The position numbers and the translations under genes are program-made. From CAWGMT01 sp963823675 (lineage in GTDB: Bacteria > Planctomycetota > Planctomycetia > Isosphaerales > Isosphaeraceae), in NCBI GenBank assembly GCA_963823675.1, contig CAWGMT010000005.1, forward strand, positions 25,888 to 89,887: a DNA stretch of 64,000 bases. The letters run 5' to 3'. Of the stretch, positions 1-9,234 are shown piece after piece. Position 1 is the first letter of the stretch. The number at the start of each line of letters is the position of its first letter. The notes below the pieces were generated by a model that was not told the origin of the DNA, did no database searches, and saw only the letters and a list, made by a program, of their open reading frames with translations.

Positions 1-756
1 GACGTAGACCCACCAGCTCCCCAGAGCGCCGCAGAGGATCGCGTCGATCCGCGATATCCCTCCGGCCGCCACGACGTCGCCGAGCATGCGGTCGTGAGGC
101 CAGCCGATCGGTTCCCGCTGCGATAACGGAGCAAATATGTCGCTGGCAAGGGGAAGCCGGCGTGGAGCCCACGGAAAGCGATCGAGCGCCTGGACGAAGC
201 CTTCATAGGCAATGAGATAGACCACGGCCGCGGTCGCCACGCAGGCGATCGGTTGATGCCATTGCCAGACGGCAAACCCGAGCCCGAAAGCCGAGAGGTA
301 GCCGATCAACCGCATGCGCGTGAGCCAGAGACTCACCACGATCGCACCCAGATGGCACAGCAAGAAGACACACAAGAGCGACATCGCCCGAGGCTGCGGA
401 AGGGTCGCGCTGAGAAGTAATAACGGACCAAGGACCAGCCCATCCTCGAAAACCAGCTCGACCGGTCCCAGCGGCAGCGGCTTCGTGTTGTTCCACGGGG
501 TCGCTTCCAGCCATGCCCGGTAGTCTGTCTGGAACACGGGGTGGAAATCCGTCACGCGGGCGACACCGTACGACGCTGCAAACAAGAGTAGAAGCGCGGT
601 TGCCGGGCGAATCGGCAAGCGCTCGGCGATCGGGATGTTGATCGATTCGAGGTGGTGGATCAACGCCTCGAAGCTCACGAAGAGCACCAGGAAGGCGATG
701 ATCCGTCCGCGATCGGGCGCGATTTGCCGGAAGCGTTCCCAAGAGTGGCGGATCAT
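1..756 (-). CDS. ABC-2-type exporter membrane protein (partial, runs off window)
   Basis: An open minus-strand frame starts with ATG at 756 (MIRHSWERFRQIAPDRG) and remains open to base 1, so about 252 N-terminal residues are visible and the C-terminus is missing. Its start overlaps the stop of the upstream ABC ATPase by 3 nt (ATGA), so the two are translationally coupled. Several hydrophobic stretches look like membrane segments, for example IIAFLVLFVSFEAL near residue 20 and LLLLFAASYGVA near residue 55, with others further on. No family motif is recognised. The role as the permease partner of the ATPase is inferred from coupling and hydrophobicity. The substrate is unknown. Confidence 0.7.
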   Translation of the reverse strand, partial: MIRHSWERFRQIAPDRGRIIAFLVLFVSFEALIHHLESINIPIAERLPIRPATALLLLFAASYGVARVTDFHPVFQTDYRAWLEATPWNNTKPLPLGPVELVFEDGLVLGPLLLLSATLPQPRAMSLLCVFLLCHLGAIVVSLWLTRMRLIGYLSAFGLGFAVWQWHQPIACVATAAVVYLIAYEGFVQALDRFPWAPRRLPLASDIFAPLSQREPIGWPHDRMLGDVVAAGGISRIDAILCGALGSWWVYV

Positions 757-1532
757 CGGCCGAACTCCTGGAAGTAGGTGTCGAGCTTCCTGGTCGTGTC
801 GGGAAAGATCAATCGCTCGAGCACATCACCGAGCGAGCCCCGGTAGCCGGTCATGCGCTGGAGGCCATCGAGCGTGTCGAACGCGAGGATCTCGCCGCTC
901 TTGAGCACGATGACCCGCGTTGCGATCTCCTCGACCAGCTCGGGGACGGGGCTCGTGAGCACGACGGTCGCGTCCTTGCGCCGGCTCATTCGCTGGATGA
1001 TGCGCTTCAAGGTCAAGAGGCCGGCGGGATCGAGGCCGCCGGAAAATGGCTCATCGAGGAGCAGAACCGGGGCCTCGGTGACGAGCGCTGAGCACAGAGC
1101 GACCTTTTTCTTCTGGCCGGCCGAGTATGTCCGGATCGGACTATCGCCTTGTGGATGCAGGTCAAATAGTTCCAGAAGTTGGTCCACGTGCTCCATCAAC
1201 CGTTCGTCCGGCACATCGTAGAGCCTGCCTACGGCGAGGAGAAACTCCCGGCCGGTCCGATTGGCCGGCAGCCAGGGCTGGTCGGGAAGGTAGACCGTTT
1301 TCTTGCGGATTTCGAGTTCTTCTTCCTCCGACCCGCGGCGGCGCAGGCCATTGATCACGACCGATCCGCGCTGAGGCGGAAGGACACCAGCCATCACTCC
1401 CAGAAGGGTCGTCTTGCCCATGCCGTTGGGGCCGAGAATCACGACGATCTCGCCGCGCTCGATGCGCAGGCTGATTCCGCGCAGGACCGGCCGGACGCCA
1501 TAGTGTTGGGTAATCCCTTCAAGCTCGATCAC
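753..1532 (-). CDS. ABC transporter ATP-binding protein
   Basis: This 259-residue protein has a complete ATPase module. The Walker A is GPNGMGKTT near residue 35, the ABC signature is YSAGQKKKVAL near residue 140, and the Walker B is VLLLDEPFSGGLDP near residue 157. A standalone cytoplasmic ATPase of this size followed directly by a membrane protein gene (ATGA overlap) is typical of ABC-2 exporters. The signature SAGQ instead of SGGQ is common in that group. It presumably energises the neighbouring membrane protein; the substrate cannot be told from sequence. Confidence 0.9.
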   Translation of the reverse strand: MIELEGITQHYGVRPVLRGISLRIERGEIVVILGPNGMGKTTLLGVMAGVLPPQRGSVVINGLRRRGSEEEELEIRKKTVYLPDQPWLPANRTGREFLLAVGRLYDVPDERLMEHVDQLLELFDLHPQGDSPIRTYSAGQKKKVALCSALVTEAPVLLLDEPFSGGLDPAGLLTLKRIIQRMSRRKDATVVLTSPVPELVEEIATRVIVLKSGEILAFDTLDGLQRMTGYRGSLGDVLERLIFPDTTRKLDTYFQEFGR

Positions 1533-1643
1533 GTCGATCCTGCTCGCGGCTGGCCCGCGTCCGGTTCAGTGGGTGGGCGGGAAAATGCGTTTTCGCGGAG
1601 CGAAAGCCGACACCTGGCGGTGTGCGGAAGGCGCGGCGGCCCA

Positions 1644-1730
1644 TTGTCGCCTCTCGCTCCGCGAAAGTAGCTCCATTCCCAAAACGTGCTTTCGCGGGGC
1701 GGAAGCCGGCACTCATCGGTCACAGCCCTG
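1644..1730. repeat. Double-hairpin dispersed repeat, diverged copy
   Basis: Two arms related to CTTTCGCTCCGCGAAAG and its reverse complement flank a 25-nt loop, followed by GCCGGCACTCAT. A further single arm (TTTTCGCGGAGCGAAAGCCGACACC) lies just upstream at about 1589-1613. The same element occurs in better-preserved form at 31655-31738 and 61160-61247. This copy sits between the ABC ATPase start and the S9 peptidase stop. Confidence 0.6.
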
Positions 1731-1735
1731 CCGTT

Positions 1736-3799
1736 TCAATGCTTGAGATACTTATCGAGCCACGCGGTGACCTCCCGCCACCAGACGATGCGATTCTGGG
1801 GCTTCAAAATCCAGTGTCCCTCGTCGGGGAAGTAGACCAAGCGGCTGGGTACGCCTCGTCGTTGCAGCGACGTGAACATACCGAGTCCCTGGGCGTCAGG
1901 AACCCGGAAATCGAGTGCTCCATGAATCACCAAGGTCGGCGTCTTGAAGTTGGCGGCAAAAGCACTTGGGGAACGATCGCGATAGTGCTCGGGTTTTTCC
2001 CAGGGGGGGCCGCCGAATTCCCATTCCGGAAACCAGAGCTCCTCGGTCGTGCCGTACTTGCTCGTGAGGTCGAAGACCCCTGCGTGGGAGACCAGGGCCT
2101 TGAACCGATCATTATGCCCTGCGATCCAATTGACCATGAATCCGCCATACGATCCGCCGGCCGCCGCGACGTGCGTCGCATCCAGGAACGGATAGGTCTT
2201 GAGGGCGAAATCAAGCCCCTTCATCAGGTCGCCGTAGACGCGGCCGGTCCAGTCCTGGCTGATCTGGTCGGTGAACTTCTGGCCGTAGCCGGTCGAGCCG
2301 CGCGGGTTGATGGCAACCACCGCGTAGCCCGGCGCCGCGAACATCTGATAGTTCCAGCGGTTGTGCCACTCGTCGTGCCAGGCGCCTTGAGGCCCGCCAT
2401 GAATCAGGAAGAGGACGGGATAGGAAATGCCGGCGTCGAAGCCGGGCGGGCGGAGCAGCCAGCCGTGAATCTCGTCGCCATCGGCGCCACTGAAGGTAAA
2501 GCCCTCGAGCTTGGGCAGATCGAGCTGCGCCAGCAGGGGGGCGTTGTGGTGAGTGAGCGCCGTCGCGCGAGAACCGTCGGTTCCGGCGGTGTAAACCTCG
2601 GCCGGACGATCGGCGAAATGGCGCGTGAAGACGAGCTTTCCGTCTTTCGTGCCAGCGCGCAGGCCCGTCTGGGCGCCGCCGGTGATCAGCCGTGGGTACG
2701 AGCTGGAACCGGCCGCCTTGGCGGCGGATCCGCTCGATTCGGAATTCACGTCGATCGCCAGGATGGGCTCGGTTCCGTTGTCATCGATCACGGCCAAGAT
2801 CTTGTTCGACGACGGCGCCCAGGCGAAAGATTGCACCGGCCGGTCGAGCGACTTGGAGAGCTCGATGCTCGACTGCGAGCTTCGGAGTCGCGCTTTGAGC
2901 ACCCACTGGTCCGACTCAAAGCCCGCTCGCGCCTGGCTCACGTAGGCGAGCCACTGGCCGTCCGGCGAATAGGCCGGCTGGGCATCGGCTCCTTGGTTCT
3001 TGGCAGTGATATTCGTGGGCTCCCCACCCGCGACTGGAACCGTCCAGATGTCGGTGTTGGTCGACCAGGCGGCATTCTCGATCGGCTCGGCGGTAAACGC
3101 GAGCTCCGTCCCATCGGGCGCGAACGCATAGTCGGACGAGCCGCCGAACGGAGCAGGGGGGGTGTTGACTTCGAGCTTGGGGGTCAGGTCCTTCGCCGCA
3201 CCGGTTTGCACGTCGGCGACGAAGAGGTGGCTCCGCTTGCCTTCGTCCCAAGACGTCCAGTGGCGAATCAGCAAGTGGTCGAAGATGCGCACTTTGGTCT
3301 TGCTGGCTTCCTTTTCCTTGTCATTGGCGGCCGTCTCTGCGGGGGTCTTGCCCGGGTAAACCTCGGCGACGAAGGCGATCGCATCGCCCTTGGGCGACCA
3401 GATCGGCCCCGCAACATCGATCGGCAGCTTGGTCAGTTGCCGGGGCTCGCCGCCCTCGAGCGGCAAGAGCCACACCTGGGCCGACCCGCTTCGTTTCGAG
3501 ACAAAGGCGATCGTCTTGCCGTCGGGGCTGAAGCGCGGGTGATCGTTGGTACCGGCCGTCGTCGTCAACTGCTTCGGCTCTCCTCCTTGCGAAGGGACGA
3601 GCCAGAGGCTGGTCGTGGTCTTATCGGTGGCACGGTCGATCTCCGAGACGACGTAAACGACCAGCGACCCATCGGGTGAAAGCTGGGGGTCGGAGACGCC
3701 TTTGACCGCCAACAAGTCGTTGACGGTCATGGGCCGGCCGGCGGCCAGGAGGGGGGACACTGCGAACAGGACGAAAACGAGGGCAAGAATCAGTCGCAT
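1736..3799 (-). CDS. Secreted S9-family prolyl oligopeptidase / acylaminoacyl peptidase-like
   Basis: The chosen start (MRLILALVFVLFAVSPLLAAG) gives a clear signal peptide and a 687-residue protein; the frame is open for 54 codons further upstream but those residues look non-coding. The N-terminal 400 residues hold TolB/PD40-like propeller repeats (SPDG..., FSPDGKTIAFVSKR, YSPDGQWLAYVS). The C-terminal alpha/beta-hydrolase domain has the nucleophile in GGSYGGF, the acid in HGALDFRVPDAQG and the histidine in FPDEGHWI, so the Ser-Asp-His triad is complete. It should hydrolyse peptides outside the cytoplasm. The next gene upstream is a peptide transporter on the same strand, suggesting joint peptide use (inference). 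Confidence 0.92.
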   Translation of the reverse strand: MRLILALVFVLFAVSPLLAAGRPMTVNDLLAVKGVSDPQLSPDGSLVVYVVSEIDRATDKTTTSLWLVPSQGGEPKQLTTTAGTNDHPRFSPDGKTIAFVSKRSGSAQVWLLPLEGGEPRQLTKLPIDVAGPIWSPKGDAIAFVAEVYPGKTPAETAANDKEKEASKTKVRIFDHLLIRHWTSWDEGKRSHLFVADVQTGAAKDLTPKLEVNTPPAPFGGSSDYAFAPDGTELAFTAEPIENAAWSTNTDIWTVPVAGGEPTNITAKNQGADAQPAYSPDGQWLAYVSQARAGFESDQWVLKARLRSSQSSIELSKSLDRPVQSFAWAPSSNKILAVIDDNGTEPILAIDVNSESSGSAAKAAGSSSYPRLITGGAQTGLRAGTKDGKLVFTRHFADRPAEVYTAGTDGSRATALTHHNAPLLAQLDLPKLEGFTFSGADGDEIHGWLLRPPGFDAGISYPVLFLIHGGPQGAWHDEWHNRWNYQMFAAPGYAVVAINPRGSTGYGQKFTDQISQDWTGRVYGDLMKGLDFALKTYPFLDATHVAAAGGSYGGFMVNWIAGHNDRFKALVSHAGVFDLTSKYGTTEELWFPEWEFGGPPWEKPEHYRDRSPSAFAANFKTPTLVIHGALDFRVPDAQGLGMFTSLQRRGVPSRLVYFPDEGHWILKPQNRIVWWREVTAWLDKYLKH

Positions 3800-3910
3800 G
3801 ATGGGGTTCCTGATGGATGCAGATTTCCGTTGTACTTTTCTACACGATTGGGCCTGGGAATTGTTTCGTCGCTGTTGGTTATACCGCACGCCGGCACCAG
3901 TGAGCCACTC

Positions 3911-4136
3911 GTAGGGTGGGTGCAACCCACCGATCCGGATGCATTCTTCGGCGGGTTGCACCCACCTTACTCGCTACTCGCCGACGATCGAACTGACCTT
4001 GTCAGCGGACAGTAGATTCATCGATATGGCGTTTTGTGGGTTCTGTTACGCCCGCAATCGGATGAGATATACCCCGAACGGCAACAACGGCGTAATCGTA
4101 GCCTCACAACGTTCGCGGTGGGTTCCACCCACCCTA
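3911..4136. repeat. Inverted repeat GTAGGGTGGGTGCAACCC family
   Basis: The 395-nt gap between the peptidase and the transporter holds no gene. Arms at 3911-3932 and 3949-3970 are reverse complements with 2 mismatches in 22, able to form a long hairpin. A single related half copy (GGTGGGTTCCACCCACCC) sits at about 4117-4134. Elements of this sequence are common between genes in several bacterial groups. No promoter could be assigned. Confidence 0.65.
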
Positions 4137-4194
4137 CAAATTGGTCACCAGTCCCGGCGTGTGGCATACCAGGCAACCGAAGGTTGCCCGGACG

Positions 4195-5607
4195 CTAGAC
4201 CCCCGGCATTGCACGTTTCAGGGGTTTCAGCAGAAGAAACAACACGAGCGCCATTCCGAGCGCCAGCATGGAGAGCACGAACCAGAATGTGGAATGGGAC
4301 CATTTGTCCCAGTTTTCCCCGATCATCGTCAGCTTGTTGCCGAGGGCCGTGGCGACGAACCAACCGCCCATCATCAGCCCCCGGATATTGGCGGGCGCCA
4401 CCTTCGAGACCAGGGAGAGCCCCATCGGACTGAGCATCAGCTCGCCCAGCGAGATGACGAAGTAGGCCCCGATGATCCACCACGGCGAGACGCGGCCCGT
4501 GTTGCCGCCCGCCAGAGCGCCAACGGTCAGGACGAGAAAGGCCGCGCTGGTCAAGAGCATCCCCAGCCCGATCTTGGCGGGAGTCGAAGGCTCCAGTCCC
4601 TTGGAGTTGAGCCAGCGCCAGAACCGCACCAAGGGGAGTGAGAGCACGATGATCCAGAAGGGGTTGATCGCGTTGGAAATGACCCCCGAGACGTTCGAGC
4701 CGTCGATCAGGTTGAGCGTGAAGATCTGGATCAAGATCGGCGTGACCGTGGAGGCCTTCCAGTCGGTGTTGTCGTTGGCCCAGTAGGTCATGGTGCTGCC
4801 GTTCTGGTGGAATACCATCCAGAAGACGATCACGATTCCGAAGATGACCAGGAGTGCCGACACGCGCTTCCAGTTGGGAATGTCATCGATGGCCATCTTC
4901 TCGGGCACGGGCAGGATGTCTTCCGCCAGCTCGATCGGCCGCGCGTCGGTCGCCGGCTTCCTGCGATCCCCGTGAGCCAGGTACCGATAAAAAACGCTGA
5001 AGATCACGGTGCCGATCGCCATCCCCAGGCCGGCCGCGAAAAAGGCGGCGCGGAAGCCGATCTTCTGCCGCAGAACTTCGGAAACGATCGGCGCCAAGAA
5101 GGCACCGACGTTGATGCCCATGTAGAAGATGTTGTAAGCCGCATCACGAAGCGGGCTCCCCGCCGGGTAGAAGTTGCCGACGATCGTCGAGATATTGGGC
5201 TTGAAGAAGCCGTTGCCGATGAAGACCAGGACGAGCGCGGCGTAGAATGCGGCCAGCGAGCCCATGGTCAGCATCATGTAACCCGCCACGAAGAAGACGC
5301 CGCCGATCAGGATTGACCGCCGATAGCCGATCCACTGGTCGGCGATAAGACCTCCCAGAAAGGGCGTCATGTACACGAACATGAGATAGTAGGACCACAG
5401 CCCGGTCGCTTGCGCCCTGGTCCACCCGAATCCCTCGGCCTTGTCCTGTAGGAACAGCGTCATGACCGCGGCCAGCGTGTAGAAACCGAACCGCTCCCAC
5501 ATCTCGGTCGCGAACAAGACGTAGAGGGCCGGGGGGTGATGGTCATACCCCGGTCTGGATCTTGCGGCCGGCTTTGAATCGGCGGGGGTCGTGACACTCT
5601 GTGACAT
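4195..5607 (-). CDS. POT/PTR2-family proton-dependent oligopeptide transporter
   Basis: This 470-residue integral membrane protein has about 12-14 hydrophobic segments. POT-family signatures include GGLIADQWIGYRRSILIGG after the second helix and FFKPNISTIVGNFY near residue 150. It would import di- and tripeptides with protons across the inner membrane. ATG at 5607 is preferred over ATG at 5616 because the GAGG ribosome-binding site lies 9 nt upstream of the former and touches the latter. It follows the S9 peptidase region on the same strand but the 395-nt gap argues for separate transcripts. Confidence 0.92.
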   Translation of the reverse strand: MSQSVTTPADSKPAARSRPGYDHHPPALYVLFATEMWERFGFYTLAAVMTLFLQDKAEGFGWTRAQATGLWSYYLMFVYMTPFLGGLIADQWIGYRRSILIGGVFFVAGYMMLTMGSLAAFYAALVLVFIGNGFFKPNISTIVGNFYPAGSPLRDAAYNIFYMGINVGAFLAPIVSEVLRQKIGFRAAFFAAGLGMAIGTVIFSVFYRYLAHGDRRKPATDARPIELAEDILPVPEKMAIDDIPNWKRVSALLVIFGIVIVFWMVFHQNGSTMTYWANDNTDWKASTVTPILIQIFTLNLIDGSNVSGVISNAINPFWIIVLSLPLVRFWRWLNSKGLEPSTPAKIGLGMLLTSAAFLVLTVGALAGGNTGRVSPWWIIGAYFVISLGELMLSPMGLSLVSKVAPANIRGLMMGGWFVATALGNKLTMIGENWDKWSHSTFWFVLSMLALGMALVLFLLLKPLKRAMPGV

Positions 5608-5708
5608 CGGCGGCATCCTCGTTTCTTACGGCGGTGCTGATCCCGGTTCGTTATCCGGCGTCGGACCAGATTAAACTAAGCCGCCGGAAATCCCAAGACC
5701 CCAGGGCC

Positions 5709-6767
5709 TCACCCGCCCATCGGCATCAGCACATCGTAATCGAATTCGAGCACGATGGCTGGCTCATAACTGCCATCGGCATTTTTGTACGGGCAGTCGG
5801 CACATTCGCGATCCTTGGCCGCCACGGTGCGCAGCCGCAATGCCCCGAGATCGCTCCGCCCCGGCACGGCGAATTTGTCGAGCACTTCCGACCAGGCGTA
5901 AATCGTATCTCCGGCAAAGGTCGGCGCGACGTGGCGGCCGCCGTTGATGGCCGCGACCCGGATGGCGTTCGCCAGACCGTTGAATGACAGCGACCGAGCC
6001 AGACTGATCACGTGACCCCCGTAAACGATCCTCCGGCCAAACCGGCCCTCCTTCTCGGCGTGCTGATTGAAGTGCACCCGCGCCGTGTTCTGGTAGAGAC
6101 GAGTCGCCATCATGTGCTCCGACTCTTCGATCGTCATCCCGTCCACATGGTCGATCCTTTCTCCGACCGCGTAGTCGTTCCACAGGTGTGGGCTTCCCGC
6201 GAGCGCCGGATCGTAACTGGAAATGCGCAGGCCGGCAGGTACGATCAGCTCGGCGGGGTCAACGGCCCGGGGCAGGTCGGGGACGACCGGCTCGATCGTC
6301 CCGCGAGAGGAGTTCCTTTTCCGGACCATCACCCAGCGGCAGTAGTCGACGACCATCTCGGCCCGCTGGTTGACGCCGACCGAGCGGACGTAGACGACAC
6401 CGGTCTGACCGTCCTTGTTTTCCTTGAGCCCGATCACGGTCGAGGTTGTGCTGATCGTATCGCCGGGATACACGAGGTCGCCGAACCGCCCGGCGGCGTA
6501 GCCCAGGTTGGCAATGGCGTTGAGCGAGATGTCCGCGACCGTCTTGCCGAAGACCAGGTTGAAGGTGAGCAAATCGTCAACCGGCGCGGCGGGCAGTCCC
6601 AGCGACGCGGCAAAGGCGGCCGATGAATTGACGGCGAAGCGGGCGCCGTAGAGCGCCGTATAGAGCGAGACGTCGCCGGCAGTGACCGTCCGCGGCGTTG
6701 CGTGGACGATTCGCTGGCCCAGGCGGAAGTCCTCCAGGAAACTTCCGGCATTCGTCTTGTCGCTCAT
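5709..6767 (-). CDS. mch: Mesaconyl-C1-CoA hydratase (beta-methylmalyl-CoA dehydratase)
   Basis: This 352-residue protein is a double hot-dog, MaoC-type enzyme. The N-terminal half contains TAGDVSLYTALYGARFAVNSS and the C-terminal half MMATRLYQNTARVHFNQH, a pattern I know from Chloroflexus Mch and its proteobacterial homologues. It would interconvert beta-methylmalyl-CoA and mesaconyl-C1-CoA in the cytoplasm. The start is 7 nt downstream of the mcl stop, so it is the last gene of a smtA-smtB-mcl-mch operon. The product of Mcl is the substrate of Mch, which fits the order. A related role in the ethylmalonyl-CoA pathway is possible, but the neighbouring smt, mct and meh genes favour the 3-hydroxypropionate assignment. 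Confidence 0.88.
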   Translation of the reverse strand: MSDKTNAGSFLEDFRLGQRIVHATPRTVTAGDVSLYTALYGARFAVNSSAAFAASLGLPAAPVDDLLTFNLVFGKTVADISLNAIANLGYAAGRFGDLVYPGDTISTTSTVIGLKENKDGQTGVVYVRSVGVNQRAEMVVDYCRWVMVRKRNSSRGTIEPVVPDLPRAVDPAELIVPAGLRISSYDPALAGSPHLWNDYAVGERIDHVDGMTIEESEHMMATRLYQNTARVHFNQHAEKEGRFGRRIVYGGHVISLARSLSFNGLANAIRVAAINGGRHVAPTFAGDTIYAWSEVLDKFAVPGRSDLGALRLRTVAAKDRECADCPYKNADGSYEPAIVLEFDYDVLMPMGG

Positions 6768-6774
6768 GGCCGGT

Positions 6775-7828
6775 TCAAGACTCCAGAGAGAGGCCGTAGG
6801 CCCGGGCCAGCTCGGGGTCGCGCCGGGCCACGAGCCGCGCCAGGTCGACGATGACCTTGGCCTGTTTCCAGGTCGCGTCGTCTTGCATCTTGCCGTCGAT
6901 CATCACGGCGCCGGTGCCGTCGGGCATGGCGCCGAAGATGCGTCTGGCGAAGAGCACCTCGCTGACATCCGGGCTGAAGACGCGTCTGGCGATGGCGATC
7001 TGGCTGGGATGCAGCGTCCATGCGCCGGTACAGCCCATGAGAAAGGCGTTACGGAACTGCGCCTGGCAGGCCGCCTCGTCCTGAAAATCGCCGAAAGGCC
7101 CATAGAAGGCGCGAAGGCCGCAGGAGCTACAGGCGTCGACCATGCGGGCGATCGTGTAGTGCCACAGGTCTTGCTGAAAAAACGCCCGGTCGGGGCTGCC
7201 GGGGACGGCATCGGCCAGCACGCCGTAAAAAGGGTGGCCGCCGCCGACTCGCGTTGTCTTCATCCCGCGCGAGGCGGCGAGGTCGGCCGGCCCCAGGCTC
7301 ATGCCGTGCATCCGCGGGCTGGCGGCCGCAATGTCGTCGACGTTCCTGACCCCCTGGGCCGTCTCGAGCAGAGCGTGAATCAGGATCGGCCGGCTGACGG
7401 AATTTCTGGCTTCGAGCTGGGCCAGTAACTGGTCGACGAAGTGGATGTCCCAGGGCCCTTCGACCTTGGGGATGATCATCACGTTGACCTTGTTGCCTGC
7501 CGCCGCGACGATCTGGAGCATGTCGTCGAGGAACCACGGGCTATTGAGCGCATTGACGCGCACCCAAAGGGACGTCTCGCCCAGCTCCGTTTTTTTCGCC
7601 ACCTCGATGAATCCGTTCCGGGCCGCCTCCTTGGCTTCGGCGGGGATCGCGTCTTCGAGGTTGCCGCAGAGCACGTCCACCTGCCGCGCCGTCTCGGGGA
7701 TGCGCGCGGATCTTATCGACCTGGGGCGGAAAGAAGTGGATCATCCGCTCGGCCCGGACAGGCAGCTCGCGAAAGGGCGCCGGGGCCCCGATGGCCAGCG
7801 GCTTGTAGAAGTGGTTGGGGAGTTTCAT
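6775..7828 (-). CDS. mcl: (S)-malyl-CoA / beta-methylmalyl-CoA / citramalyl-CoA lyase, with apparent 2-nt frameshift
   Basis: HpcH/HpaI aldolase family. The N-terminus (MKLPNHFYKPLAIGAPAPFR) and the body from DVLCGNLEDAIP onward lie in two frames joined at about 7703-7712, within a CGCGCG run. Adding one CG restores RARIPETARQVDVLCGNLED and a full-length protein of about 351 residues. Mg-binding acidic residues appear in MIPKVEGPWDIHF and SLGPADLAASRGMK, and the C-terminal GKMQDDATWKQAKVIVDLA is intact. The family splits malyl-CoA and citramalyl-CoA and condenses propionyl-CoA with glyoxylate. The gene lies 56 nt after smtB and 7 nt before mch. The shift is probably a sequence error since every family motif is preserved, but a real break cannot be excluded. 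Confidence 0.9.
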
Positions 7829-7884
7829 GGGAGGCGGCTCCGGGTTTCACGCGATGCGCACGATCGGGATTCATGTGCTCGGGC

Positions 7885-9150
7885 TCAAATCACCCGACGC
7901 GCGCGGAGGTCGGCGATCTCCGCGTCCGTGAGCCCAACGAGCTCCTTGAGCACTTCCTCCGTGTGCTGTCCGAGCCTGGGGCCGAGGTGTTTGATCCGGC
8001 CCGGGGTACGGGACAGTCTGGGGACGATGTTGGGCACGATGATGGTTTCGGCGAGGTCGGCGTCATCGATGGCGACCATGTTCCGGCGGGCGTGGAACTG
8101 GCGGTCGCCGAAGATGTCGGCGATGTTGTTCAAGGGCCCGGCGGGCGCCCCGGTTGCGTTGCAGCGCTCCAGGACCTGTTCGCGGGTGAGCGAACCGCAC
8201 CAGTCGCGCACGATCTCGTTGACATCGGTCCGGTTTTCCAGTCGCGTCTTCTGCTCGCCGTACAGGCTGCTGGAGGAAAGCTCGGAGCGGCCCATGGCCT
8301 CGGCCAGGCGCGACCAGAGCTTGTCGGTCGTGCAGGCGATCGCGACCCATTTGCCGTCCTTGGTCGGGAAGTGGCCGTAGGGGCAGGCCGTCCCTATGTG
8401 CGGGCCGCGCCGCTCGCCGACCGTGCCGAACATGGCATAGGCCGGCGCCAGCTCGTCGGTGCAGCGAAAGACCGATTCATAAAGTGCCGTATCGATATAC
8501 TGGCCGCGGCCCGTCTGGTCGCGGTAATGCAGGGCGATCAAGACGCCTACGCAGCCATATAGCCCCGAGAGATAATCGCCCAGGGTCGTCGAGCCGGGTG
8601 TCACGGGAGTGCCCTTGGGCATGCCCGAGAGATAAGCGAGGCCCCCGACGGCGTGGGCGATGCGGGCGAAGCCGGGTCGGTCCTTGTAGGGGCCCGTCTG
8701 CCCGTAGCCCGAGACCCGCAGCATGATCAGCCTCGGGTTGATCTCGTGCAGGACGTCCCAGCCGATCCCCCATTTTTCCAGGGTGCCGGGGCGGAAATTC
8801 TCGCAGACGATATCCGTCTGCTCGGCGAGCGCCTTGAACAGTCGGGCGCCGTCGGGGCTGTGCAGATCGATGGTCACCGATTTCTTGTTCCGCGCCTCGG
8901 AGAGCCAGGTCAAGGTGTCGCCACGGCTGGTGGGCGTGCCGAAGTTGCGGCAGGCGTCGCCGCCCACGGGGTGCTCGACCTTCAACACCTCGGCCCCAAA
9001 CTCGCCGAGGATCGAGGCACAGTAGGGCGCCGCGATGACGGTCGCAACGTCGATGACGCGAATTCCGGATAGCGGTAGATTACCCGCGTCGTGCAGCAGA
9101 TTGCCCGCGTCGTGCCGGAGGTTGTTCACGCCGGCTTCGCTTTCGCTCAT
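7885..9150 (-). CDS. smtB: Succinyl-CoA:L-malate CoA-transferase subunit (family III)
   Basis: CaiB/BaiF (family III) CoA-transferase. ATG at 9150 (MSESEAGVNNLRHD) has AGAGGA about 10 nt upstream and gives 421 residues. Family signatures include GEFGAEVLKVEHPVGGD, CENFRPGTLEKWG, RVSGYGQTGPYKDRPGF and the catalytic-aspartate motif TTLGDYLSGLYG. From memory the sequence closely resembles one of the two Chloroflexus Smt subunits across its whole length (for example AIDDADL and NIVPRLSRTPG near the end). It would transfer CoA from succinyl-CoA to malate. The adjacent paralogue at 9235-10536 is the obvious partner, as Chloroflexus Smt is a two-subunit enzyme. Which paralogue is A and which is B is a guess. 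Confidence 0.78.
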   Translation of the reverse strand: MSESEAGVNNLRHDAGNLLHDAGNLPLSGIRVIDVATVIAAPYCASILGEFGAEVLKVEHPVGGDACRNFGTPTSRGDTLTWLSEARNKKSVTIDLHSPDGARLFKALAEQTDIVCENFRPGTLEKWGIGWDVLHEINPRLIMLRVSGYGQTGPYKDRPGFARIAHAVGGLAYLSGMPKGTPVTPGSTTLGDYLSGLYGCVGVLIALHYRDQTGRGQYIDTALYESVFRCTDELAPAYAMFGTVGERRGPHIGTACPYGHFPTKDGKWVAIACTTDKLWSRLAEAMGRSELSSSSLYGEQKTRLENRTDVNEIVRDWCGSLTREQVLERCNATGAPAGPLNNIADIFGDRQFHARRNMVAIDDADLAETIIVPNIVPRLSRTPGRIKHLGPRLGQHTEEVLKELVGLTDAEIADLRARRVI

Positions 9151-9179
9151 TTCAGATGATCCTCTCACCACCGACAACT

Positions 9180-9233
9180 GAAAACGGTCAAAGGACAAAG
9201 GTCAAAGAACAACGGACAACGGACAACGGACCA
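9180..9233. repeat. Short AC-rich tandem repeat in smtA-smtB spacer
   Basis: Iterations of GGTCAAAGGACAAAGGTC and then GGACAACGGACAACGGAC fill most of the 84-nt spacer between smtA and smtB. The purine-rich tract contrasts with the GC-rich genes. No hairpin or terminator is evident. Confidence 0.55.
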
Positions 9234-9234
9234 T

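Noticed and set aside
1622..3679. Long plus-strand frame of 685 codons opposite the peptidase
   Set aside because: It mirrors the peptidase codons, has arginine-rich composition and no family motif; long antisense frames are common at this GC content.
3800..3961. 54-residue N-terminal extension of the S9 peptidase
   Set aside because: The extension runs through an inverted repeat and would bury a good signal peptide; ATG 3799 is the better start.
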